Source: Saccoglossus kowalevskii
Taxonomy: Eukaryota; Hemichordata; Enteropneusta; Harrimaniidae
Length of the DNA: 17,358 nt
Direction: 5' to 3'
Assembly (NCBI RefSeq): GCF_000003605.2
Contig: NW_003112477.1
Location: 76,489 to 93,846, forward strand
In this document: positions 1 through 8,700 of the stretch, in pieces
Layout: each line of letters starts with the position of its first letter
Numbering within the stretch: position 1 is the stretch's first letter
Position numbers and translations under genes: made by a program
The notes under the pieces: generated by a model
What the model was told of the DNA's origin: nothing
The model's input: only the letters and a program-made list of their open reading frames with translations
Database searches by the model: none

Positions 1-920
1 AGCTTTCGCAAGAACTGTACTGTATGCTGGTTACTAAACGCTGCGTATGAAATGGTAACAATCTGTCTGCTAGCAATCTCTGCTTATGGTCCCGTTGGTG
101 GCGCCATTTCGGCAACACTCGTAATGCCGAAAAAACTCGAAGGTGACGGGAGAGGGGGGCGTGGCCCAGTTTTGGAATATCATTGACTGTTTACCCAATT
201 TATATACCATTTTCACTTGATTTTTTTTCATAATGTTGTTTATAAATATTTTTTGCACACAAAAAAGTCAATTGGCCCAATTCAGTTACACTTTAAGGAG
301 TGTCTGTACTTGTTAAGAATATACAAAAATCTATGATTACTAGTGCAGTAACTAGGAAGGTATACATGATATTTCTATGCTTATAAAACAATACCAAAAC
401 AATTCAGAAAGTGCAGATTACAGAATAACAGAAAGTAGCACAGAGTCTCATCGTCAGTTCATTTCTTCTCAAGAACATTCTGTTTATGTGTGTTCGCGTT
501 GATTGTCATGACGGTATGGTATATCGAAAAGATTAGTTATGAATATATTAGTAAATCGTTTTGGGCACTTCGCTTAATCAATATATTTTCCATATTTGAA
601 AATCTAGATAGCATGACATGATGGTTGCTCAAGACAGGAACTACATATCTCGAGAAACAGGTAAGCCAATCACTGCCATCGAACAACACTTATTTTCACA
701 ATCCACACAAAAATTACTAACATTATTGACTATTGAGATGACACATAATTTGAAGATGGCTGAGCTCAATCTCCAGAATTCATCAAAGGTCAAACTCTGC
801 TCAAGCTAAACATGTTTACACATTTTTGAAGGCTCAGGCCTTTGGGCTTTGATTAAATGGTGTTGTTGTGAAATCAAGCTTATAAATGTCATAGTCCCTT
901 TAAATAGAAGATGCATATAC
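1..920 (-). other. RNF168-like intron 3 (partial)
   Basis: Sequence downstream of the third RNF168-like exon on the minus strand. No further RNF168 exon could be recognised in any phase-0-compatible minus-strand frame. A short plus-strand frame at 618-809 has no recognisable motif and looks like chance. Plus-strand GAAACAG/GTAAGC at about 660 resembles a donor but has no partner exon. Confidence 0.6.
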
Positions 921-1091
921 CTGATAGACATGACTTAGTTTTTTTGCAAGTTCTTCATCCCTTAGACGCTGTAGTTGCAGTGATCGTTTTCTCTCTTCAA
1001 TTTGTCTTTTTTCTTCTTCTTGTAATTGTCTAATGAGCTCCTCACTTGCTCGGATTTCCATTGCTGCCTCTTTTTTCTTCAATTCTTGCAA
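921..1091 (-). CDS. RNF168: RNF168-like coding exon 3 (UMI-like / MIU1-like helices)
   Basis: A 171-nt, 57-codon exon with acceptor GTTTCTAG and donor CAG/GTATAT. It is read in phase 0, continuous with exon 2. It encodes residues 146-202, a highly charged Lys/Glu helix with ASEELIRQLQEEEKRQ at 160-175 (UMI-like) and DEELAKKLS at 190-198 (MIU1-like, central Ala 194). In the family these helices bind ubiquitin. The reading frame stays open past the donor into the intron for a few codons, but the GTATAT donor and loss of similarity mark the boundary. Confidence 0.88.
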
Positions 1092-4000
1092 CTAGAAACC
1101 AAGTTTTAAGTTACTTATTTATTTATTTACTTTATTTCCATTATTGCCATATATATATATAATACAATTATTAAAAGCTACATTACAGAAATATATATTA
1201 TTCGCCATAATATAATATAATGCAGATATGGCTGGTAAGCAGAAGTTAACTTTGTTAAGTTACTCGTAGTCCAGATCTAATGAAATAACAAAAAATGTAA
1301 ATTCATCCTCACAACCTCATCAACAAGTTATTGTTAATGACACAGTCCCTGTCCAAAATTTTGTGATCTGACATATCAATTTGATGCTGATGAAGTCATT
1401 GAAGTTATAATGAAACAAACAATAGGAGATGGATTTGTAAAAAATTATGATTTAGTGCTTTTACACAATAATTGGACATTGGGCAGTCATATTGAATCAA
1501 ATTACAAAACTAATGTTCATGTTGATGTATCTATTGGTATACTGTCTTTGTACAAAATTTAAACAGAAATGTTCATTGCATTCATGGGAAAGTAGGCATG
1601 GGTATCACGAAAAACAAAATGGCCACCAGTCAGCCATATTAGTTTGAATCACAGAAAAAATCTGACATGCAACTATAACCCAATATGTATGATCATCATA
1701 CCAACTTTGATCTAAATTGGCCTAGTCATCTCTGAGAAACAGCTCCGGGCACATTTAGGTATCAGAAATAGCAAATTTTACATCCAAAATGGCCGCCAGT
1801 CAACCATTTTTGCTTTGATCAAAAAGTAACTTGACGCGCATATGCAAGACATGTCTTCATGTAAAGTTTGAATGAAATCCGTCAATGGATGTCTGAGATA
1901 TAGCCCTGATATAGATATAACCCTGTTTTTGAACTTTGTCCGAGCGGGGACTAAAAAAATCGCACTTATTTGGGGTTAAAAATTTAAAAAAATTTCAATC
2001 AAACATTTTTTAGGGACTTGTATTTTCATTGAAAAATCCACCTATACCGACTTTCAAAGACGGCAGTTAGACCCACCAAAACGAAAGAAAATATTACAGA
2101 AGCTAATCTAAAATTTTATACATTTTTTTCTTGCTGAATTAAAAAGTAGGCCGCATAAAATTTCATTACAGTGTCATCAGCGCATCATTCTAAAAAAAAA
2201 AATCACATTAACGAACCTCGAGCGCCAATTTGTTTTATTTAATTAGTAGCAAAAGATTATTTTAAAAGAAGTTTCAAATAAAAACGAACACAACTACATT
2301 AGCAAATGATCGCGATAGCGCAATCCGATCATGCTGTGTTTCACAATTGTTGATTATCACCTAGTAATGATTATAATAACGTGCAAACAATAAATTCGTT
2401 GAATTGTTATGAAATGCAAATAAATTTTAACTTATTTCATCGAATGATTCCGGTCGCATTTTAAACGCTCGATGCTGTAGAATAATCTGCCATGAATATC
2501 CGCCATGTTTTGACCTGACGTTTTTTGACAGGTCAACTTGCTAATTAACCAATCAAAATGATGGATGATGCCAATGTGTTCATAGCTAATTTAAATATGT
2601 TAATGTTATTGAACTTCAGGTTTGTGTATATAACCAGCTGAACTCGCGCAACCATTCTTGGCAAAATTTCTATTTGTTGCTACTGACTTGCTTGAAATAA
2701 CCATTATACATTTTTGCAAGTTATAGCCACATGGGAACTTGTCTGGGTGAGTAACATTGTGAATTCACCCAGCTGTTTTGATACACAGCTGAAATCAACA
2801 TGTATGGACAGATTGCATAATCAAGTTCAATTATTAATGTACCAGATTCTGTCGTAAATTTGCCCAGGGCGATTTTTCGGCAGTTTTTTAACGCGTTATT
2901 TCAATCTTTTCTGATGCCTAAAAGTCTCACCGTAATCTTTGACGCCGCCTATTCAAAAGTATGGTGTTTATTGCGACTAGCGTGAATTGGTATAACTTCG
3001 TTTCGACAATGAGCTGTTATCACTGTAAACAATATTAAATTAAACTAAATCAAGCCAAAAGATCGTAAAACAACATGGGCAAATCTTGGTGGTTGCGTTC
3101 ATTAACATTAACACATTTAAGTGAGCTATGGTAATTGAACATGTTGGCATCATGCAGCATTTTGATTGGTTAATTAATTGGACCTATCAGGTCAACTTGT
3201 GTAAAAGAGAAAACATGGTGGATATTGTATCACACTGAGCATTTACATGACGTGACCGGAATCAATCGCTTACGATGAAACTAAGTTGAACTTTACTTGT
3301 TTTTCATAACAATTCAACAAATTTATTTTTTGTACATTATTATCACTACTGAGTAATAAGCAATAATCAATTTTGAAAAGCAGCATGACCGGTTGCGCTA
3401 CTTTGATTACTCGGGGTATTTGCTACTAAGCAATGCAGTTGTGTTTGTTTTATTTGAAACTTCTTTTAGAATATAAAATAAAAATAATAAATGCATATTA
3501 CATTAAATATGCTGAGTATTTTTTGTCATCAGGTGACAAATTTTTTTTGATGAAGCACACAATGATTGGTATGGCCAAAACAATGTTGGTTGTTGGTCTT
3601 TTTGTATAACTTTCTAGACTGTCTGGAAACATTCCATTTACTTAGTATTTAAAGTAAATGATACAATGATTAAGTGTCCGTAATGAGCTGCAAATAGTTG
3701 TTGTGTAATACTATGTAGTAGGCGTGCAGGAAAAAATTGTTCTCTTATGGAGGCTGTATGTGTCAGAAATCAACAAGACATTGACTGACTGCTTCATGGA
3801 GTGTGACCCTTTGTTTTATTTTTTTACGAAAATGAACACACACAAAATTAAATTAAAATAATCAACTCAAATTCAGAATAAAATGGTTTCCAAAATGTTG
3901 AGAATTTATATCAACATGAAACAATGCACGCATATACATGTAGTGTCCCCCACGTGATTACACTGTGACAAGTGGTCTTTCAATCAAAATATGCTGTTTC

Positions 4001-5447
4001 GCAGCGTGATGTACACTGCGACCCTTTTGAAGAGTGTAATAATCAACATTCGACGAGTTGCACTTTCACATAACAGAGTTAGATTTTAGAACCCCATACA
4101 TACATGTAGTTTTGTCAATGTTCTCATTGTGTTAATTTGTGTATTAAAACAGACAGGGACAATAACATGATGGACCATTGGCAAACATCCTGCATGAATC
4201 TGTCATTTTTTGTTCCACTCGAAAATTCATGCAAACATTAGCAACCGACATGGGCAGATACCTGAATATTACAGCAATAATAAATGAATTGCTTATGTAT
4301 AGACACAATCCCATCTACAGAGAGAGACAGTGGTGTGGAGATTTTATTCATGAAAGATCAAAATACACAAACAGGAAACATATCAGGTGGTCTGAATAGG
4401 GGCTTTAATACATCGTCCAAGAAAAACAATTCTACTGTTATAGTTAAACACTTAGCAGAAGCACAGACTTGTATTGGACTACCACTATCCATAAAAGCAT
4501 GTAGGGCTCTATTATAAAAGTTGTGTTTAATTTGATATGCACCTATTATTTTTTTTTTCATTATTTTTTCAAAACTATTGCAGTCTTGACCTTCCATTTA
4601 AACAATAACAAAAAATAATAGGATTTTGTTTATACCCAAAGTACCTTTTTCATTTCTTTCTCATATTCTCTTCTGACTTCCCCTGGTTCACACAAGTGAG
4701 GTTTACTTGGAGAACTAATTTCTGGAAAAAAAACAATATGAAGGGATGATGAAATGAAATTGTGATAGCCAAACTGTCAAATATGCACATTGTAAACAAC
4801 ACACGCATTGCCTTTCTCATGAGTCATGGCAATATTGGCAATTCGCCAAGTAACACAACAGCACAGTTTTGCTTTTTTTCTATATATACACGCAAATTGA
4901 AGATAAGACTGCCAAATCTCTAATGTAGAAAATCAAATTCAACTACACAGACGGCGAAGCTGAGAGAACGAAAGTGGGCGTGTCACCATACATATGTGCG
5001 ACCGATTTATTTGGCGCGCTGCTTCAAAAATCTGCCGTCTGCCGACAGTGACAATTGTTTTGGTGTTTGTGTCAAGAACACTGCGTTACCTTCATCCTGG
5101 CTTTCATCTTCAAGGCCTTCGATGCGTCTTCTACATTTTTCAGGAAACGCCGATAATATACTTTCCCATCTTTTTTGATTGATCAATTTCTTTTCGCGAG
5201 TTTTCTTTCTTGCCCAGCTGCTAATACGAACGCGACACATCGGGCAAGTAAAGTTTGCTTGTTCAACATTTTCACGAAAACACGGCATACAGAGTTCATG
5301 CGAACACGGCATAGTAACAGGCTCAATCAAAATTGACATACATATTGGACATAAACATTCCGAAAGCTGTAAATCTGTCATGTTAACAACAGTTGTACTT
5401 GACAACTGCAGCTCTTGAGACGACGTATCTTCTCGCAAGGCCGCCAT
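921..5447 (-). CDS. RNF168: RNF168-like E3 ubiquitin ligase, 5' part (three coding exons, 3' end outside window)
   Basis: RNF168 ubiquitylates histone H2A at DNA double-strand breaks and reads existing ubiquitin through UMI and MIU motifs. The spliced product (358 + 77 + 171 nt) gives 202 residues. It has a C3HC4 RING at residues 33-71 (C33, C36, C48, H50, C53, C56, C68, C71), with spacing identical to my recollection of human RNF168. This is followed by RVRISSWAR, matching the family RR[IV]SSW segment. Next come SKPHLCEPGEVRREYEKE (family SKPGELRREYEEE), a UMI-like ASEELIRQLQEEE and an MIU1-like DEELAKKLS. The start is the ATG at 5447; the frame extends upstream without another ATG. The MIU2 and C-terminal region would lie left of position 921; I could not identify another exon in 1-920. 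RNF169 is the main alternative, but the SKPGE-REYE segment and UMI-like helix favour RNF168. Confidence 0.88.
1270..1562 (+). pseudogene. Decayed coding fragment, two open frames offset by one frameshift, unidentified
   Basis: Reading frame A is open from 1270 to a TGA at 1369-1371. Frame B is open from 1341 to a TAA at 1560-1562 (73 codons) and has no ATG near its beginning. Frame B has a protein-like composition, with stretches such as FDADEVIEVIMKQTIGDGF and YDLVLLHNNWTLG. The crossover near 1340-1370 suggests one old coding sequence with a frameshift. The pattern YDLVL-HNN-TL-followed by alternating Val/hydrophobic residues loosely recalls a ubiquitin-like fold, but I cannot assign a family. 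It lies antisense within RNF168-like intron 2, probably as mobile-element debris or a captured gene fragment. Confidence 0.35.
1615..1915 (+). repeat. Two diverged tandem units of the CAAAATGG palindrome repeat family
   Basis: CAAAATGGCC[AG]CCAGTCA occurs at 1615 and again at 1785, a period of about 170 bp. It is followed in each unit by parallel text (TTTGAATCA / TTTGATCAA, then ACTTTGAT / AGTTTGAA, then TCTCTGAGAAACAGC / TGTCTGAGATATAGC). Each core forms an imperfect hairpin between AAAATGG and CCATNTT. Related cores occur at 11.7, 12.0 and 15.0 kb, so this is a dispersed family, probably a non-autonomous mobile element. Confidence 0.6.
2226..3490. mobile_element. Large foldback / inverted-repeat element
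   Basis: About 440 bp at 2226-2665 reappears as the reverse complement at about 3075-3490, around a unique centre of roughly 400 bp. Matching landmarks, left arm versus complement of right arm, include AAAAGAAGTTTCAAATAAAA, GTTGAATTGTTATGAAA, GATTCCGGTC, CCATGTTTT, TTAACCAATCAAAATG, GATGATGCCAA and the cores GTTAATGTTA and CGCAACCA. The arms carry many substitutions and small indels, so the insertion is old. No transposase frame is present in the centre. It resembles a foldback or MITE-like DNA element; clear terminal motifs and target-site duplication were not resolved. Confidence 0.65.
4645..4721 (-). CDS. RNF168: RNF168-like coding exon 2
   Basis: A 77-nt exon with acceptor TTTTTTTTCCAG and donor AAG/GTAC. 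Entering in phase 1 from exon 1 gives GAA then ISSPSKPHLCEPGEVRREYE and KEMKK, which aligns with the human LLSKPGELRREYEEEISK region upstream of the UMI. It ends exactly on a codon boundary. It is too short to appear as an independent open frame and is supported by homology plus splice sites. Confidence 0.87.
4722..5089 (-). other. RNF168-like intron 1 (368 bp)
   Basis: A short phase-1 intron between the RING exon and coding exon 2, with donor GTAACG and acceptor TTTTTTTTCCAG on the minus strand. I see no embedded gene or repeat; small plus-strand frames here are shadows of the RING exon and its flank. Confidence 0.8.
5090..5447 (-). CDS. RNF168: RNF168-like coding exon 1 (RING domain)
   Basis: Codons 1-119 plus one base. 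It starts at ATG 5447-5445 in the context CAAAATGGCGGC and ends at GATGAAG before the donor GTAACG (5089-5088). It contains the entire C3HC4 RING and the basic flank after it (SSWARKKTREKK). A second in-frame ATG at residue 23 lies just before the RING and could serve as a weaker alternative start. Base composition is more CpG-rich than the surrounding introns, as expected next to a promoter. Confidence 0.9.
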
Positions 5448-5451
5448 TTTG
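5440..5451 (-). promoter_or_regulatory. TISU/YY1-like start context of the RNF168-like gene
   Basis: The minus strand reads CAAAATGGCGGC across the start codon, matching the TISU consensus SAASATGGCGGC at 11 of 12 positions. TISU is known as a combined YY1-binding and translation-start element in genes with very short 5' leaders. The RNF168-like transcript may therefore start within a few tens of bases upstream. This functional reading is inference from the motif. Confidence 0.55.
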
Positions 5452-5468
5452 TTAGCCTCGCGACTACT

Positions 5469-5485
5469 TCTCGCGCTGCGCGAGA
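5469..5485. promoter_or_regulatory. CGCG-element-like palindrome
   Basis: TCTCGCG-CTG-CGCGAGA is a perfect 7-bp inverted repeat with a 3-base spacer, 22 bp upstream of the RNF168-like start codon. It is a spaced version of TCTCGCGAGA, the known CGCG promoter element enriched at vertebrate housekeeping and divergent promoters. Whether the spaced form is functional here is unknown. Confidence 0.45.
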
Positions 5486-5650
5486 CTGTCAATAGTACAA
5501 TTTGCTAGTTTATCATGTTAAAACACGTAATATAGTGTCAATAAAATATAATATAAAATAATATCGCATATCATTTCAACAGTTATTACCACTGACATCT
5601 CCATCTATTTTTTTAGACTAACTCTAAATTTGTTTACGTTTATCAGTAGA

Positions 5651-5670
5651 TACTCCCGTGATGCTTTGCG
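5651..5670 (+). promoter_or_regulatory. ZNF143-like (SBS) promoter site
   Basis: TACTCCCGTGATGCTTTGCG resembles the ZNF143/Staf promoter consensus, of the form CTCCCANNATGCNNTGCG, with the TCCC, ATGC and TGCG blocks correctly spaced. It sits immediately upstream of the EIF2A start context, where such sites commonly lie near transcription starts. The match is by memory of the consensus. Confidence 0.4.
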
Positions 5671-5673
5671 AAA

Positions 5674-5685
5674 CAATATGGCGGA
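5674..5685 (+). promoter_or_regulatory. TISU/YY1-like start context of EIF2A
   Basis: CAATATGGCGGA matches SAASATGGCGGC at 10 of 12 positions and includes the EIF2A start codon. Together with the opposite start at 5440-5451, both divergent genes begin with ATGGCGG. Confidence 0.45.
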
Positions 5686-5705
5686 ACCCTGTCCACTTCT
5701 TGCTG
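5678..5705 (+). CDS. EIF2A: EIF2A coding exon 1
   Basis: Nine codons plus one base, MAEPCPLLA, comparable to human MAPSTPLLT. The donor is GTTGGT at 5706, slightly off the best consensus. A GT at 5710 would shift the frame against exon 2, so 5705 is the supported end. Confidence 0.85.
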
Positions 5706-8700
5706 GTTGGTATTTTTTCTTGGTATTTTCAGAATAACTGTTTTTCCTTGAAAGCATATAGTATATACTGTTGCAAAATAATATCACCTCTCTATGGCAG
5801 AGATAACATTTGAATAACAGTGTGTGTAGAATAATTGTTTTGTTACATTGGGTTCGTCAATCCGGAGCACACGTGGATTTGTGTTTATTTTTTCATGGAA
5901 CAAGATGTCAAATTATTCCACGATGCTAAGTTGATTGTATTTATGTTGACGCGCAAACAAATTACATGTTAGTAAAGTAACAGAAAAAAAAAAAATGTTT
6001 GAAATAAAAACAAGCGAAAAGAATGTTGTGTCATTATTATCAGAAAATTAATAAAAAATACGTTCATTGTTTTGAATCAAAAGGGTTAATAATTAAAAAA
6101 AACACAACTAAAATTCAGGAATAATGTTGATACATGTTGCTTCTCCAAAGTTGCCTGTCATAGGTACAAAAATAGCATGTTTGGTCTGCTGCATTTCGCT
6201 ATATAGTAAGAACTTGATAACTTTATTTACCTGTCCACAGGGAAAGAAATATACCTGTCCAAGCTTAAAATCTACTTGTTTGTGTACTTTAATAATAAAT
6301 GCAATAGCTATGGTGTTCAATAACCGAAAATCACCAAACAGTCTGGTGTCGTTGGTATTGGTATTAATTCAGTTTTCTGCAACACTGAGTTAGGTCCCTC
6401 TTTATTCAATTCAGAGCATGATTATTTTACTCTTGTTACCACACCACTCAGAGAAATTGTGTTCAAGCATGCTTCTGAAGCAGAATCCAAACAGCAATGC
6501 ACGAAACAGCTCTCAACTACATTTTGCTGACAATACAACTACAATAGAAGTTGAAGTACATTAAAAATAATTACATGTATACAAATCGTGTATTGTGTGT
6601 CCTTACAAGACTGGAATGCAATTAGCATTGGTAATTTGTCAGATGCCATTTGATACGATGTAAACCAGTGACAGAATCAGATCAGATTGATTTTTCAACC
6701 AGCTTTACAAACAAGTGATACCAGTTGATAACCAGTTTATAATAATTACTATTATTATTATCATTGTGTATATTATTTATTGTATATTTTCTGGTGAAAT
6801 AAAAACAACAACAACAACCTTGTATGATTCTCATATTCCTTATAGTTTATCCACATGCATGTCCCCTGCTCAGCGTATATGGCACTGGCTCATATAATTG
6901 GTCATATTACATATTAGTATGTCATAGATGTTGATGATGTACGATATATATAATTGGTACTAAACAAGTCTTGGTTTAACATATTAATATTCATTAACTT
7001 GTATGTATCTGATATATCAACTTAGAAAAAGTAATATTAATTTTCCCGGGCAAGATTTTTTAGATGTATTCAAGATCACGTTTATTCATTTGGATGTGTT
7101 GATTGGTTCCCAAAAGGTGGAATCCTGAATACAGAACACCCAACTTTTTGTCACTGCTCTAAAGTACATTTTAAATATATTGAAAAAACTTGCCTTAGAC
7201 TTCTACATGAATATTCATTTGCTCCACTAACATATATCAACAATGTCACACATTTGATTATATCTGACTGGATACATTTCTAATAACTGCTTAGGGCACA
7301 GTTCATCTTCAGCATCTATTGTTGGAGGTTATTCCAGTCTGTGGTGAGTGGTGACTTTGTTGAGTCCTGTAGTTGATTTATTCTCAGTTTTGTGAAGTTC
7401 TATTTTTTTAATTAGAGCTTGAAAAAATTGTAATTCAAACAGATGAGCCAATTTGTAATAAAAAATTTCTGTACATGGTTCTGTTCAGGCCATAGAGGGG
7501 ACTGTACATGATGTGATATTAAAAATGAAACAATGCTACCTAGCAGTATTTTAAAAAATCATTCTTTAAGCCATTAATTTAGAGCACAAGATAAAACACC
7601 CAGGGTACTTTTTTTTTCTGGATAAAAAAGTAATTGATGGAATTCTTTGGTAAAGTTGTTCCAGTTAACTTTCTGCTGATACTAAATTTTGCAACTTTCT
7701 CTGAAATCCTGGGAAATTTATCTCTTACTCAATTAAAACATTTTATAAGTAACCTTACTTGGAGTGAAATGGAAAAAATGTACTAGTATGGTTGTAGTGT
7801 GGTCAATCCAATTGTCACTGTCAGTCCTCAGTAATGACACAAATACTTAATCAAGTGTTTCCATTCCTATTTATTTTGTTGCAGTGAGAGGGTCTACTGG
7901 CCTGTCATTGTTTGAAGGTCCACCATCATTGAAAGAACATTCTGATTTCCCAAAGTAAGTTTTCCATCTCTTCAGCATACGCCGATATAGACTCCCAAGA
8001 AATCATTTATTGATAAGTTACTCTTGATGTCTGAATGGTGCGAGTTGATCACCAGCTGCTAATCAATGATGCATTTCTTAAAATTCATGTTAATATCTAT
8101 ATTTGTTTTCAATCTTCAGAGATATCAGTAACAAGTGTAAAGTGTGTGCATACAGTTCAGATGGTGCTTTGTTTGCTTGGTGTAATGGACAAAGGTAAGA
8201 CCACAACTTGTAAAACACAACATGACTGGGATATGCAGAGCTGCCAACCCTTGCAAAAAATTTGTATTGGTTACGAAAATACAACGGGAATACGCTAATA
8301 TGAAAACACATCAAATAAATACGAATCTACGAAATTTAAAAAGGTATAAAACATGGTCAAAGCAGAGTTCACGATCAGTTTACGCTACTCACGAAAAAAT
8401 GTGTGTTTATTCCGTGATTGGGTAAAATACATTTGCACTGTTATCATCGCGAATCGTGTAAAAACTATTCTTTCAAGACTTGTTTTACCTTTTAAAAATT
8501 GTTAATCACCTCTTTCGAAAACCACCATGCAGTTTTCAACTGAAATCAATGCCAACACATTGTACTACGACATAGCTTTACTTCTGCAATGTTATTTTTA
8601 TAATCACTAACATTTGGAAAATTTTGGGTTCTACCAGCAATTCCATGCAGCATTCTGATTGGTTAATGGCATTCTTGACCCATCGGGTCAAAGGACATAT

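Larger units (their letters stand above)
1092..4644 (-). other. RNF168-like intron 2 (3.55 kb, repeat-rich)
   Basis: An intron bounded by GT at 4644-4643 and AG at 1093-1092 (minus strand). It contains an AT microsatellite near 1148-1160, a decayed plus-strand frame (1270-1562), two tandem units of the CAAAATGG family (about 1615-1915) and a large foldback inverted repeat (about 2226-3490). From 3500 to 4640 it holds AT-rich sequence with overlapping open frames on both strands (4178-4597) that I do not recognise. Confidence 0.8.
5448..5677. promoter_or_regulatory. Compact divergent promoter between RNF168-like gene and EIF2A
   Basis: Only 230 bp separate the two start codons, which point away from each other. 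The left third is CpG-rich and holds a CGCG palindrome. The right end holds a ZNF143-like motif directly before the EIF2A start. The middle (about 5515-5600) is very AT-rich. No well-placed TATA box was recognised for either gene. The layout fits a bidirectional housekeeping promoter; the transcription start sites themselves cannot be read from the sequence. Confidence 0.65.

Noticed and set aside
600-690. A possible fourth RNF168-like exon on the minus strand (Cys-rich reading ICSSCLEQPSC).
   Set aside because: The required phase-0 entry meets a TGA immediately, and there is no similarity to the region after MIU1.
618-809. A 63-codon plus-strand frame near the left edge with a good GTAAGC donor-like site.
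   Set aside because: No recognisable motif, opposite strand to the RNF168-like gene, and the length is within chance for AT-rich intron sequence.
5007-5089. Read-through of the RING exon frame beyond 5090.
   Set aside because: GTAACG at 5089 is a usable donor and similarity resumes in frame at 4721, so the remainder is intron.
5448-5492. N-terminal extension of the RNF168-like protein by 15 residues from an upstream TTG.
   Set aside because: The extension has no ATG. The ATG at 5447 has a near-perfect TISU context, and the extra segment overlaps the CGCG promoter palindrome.
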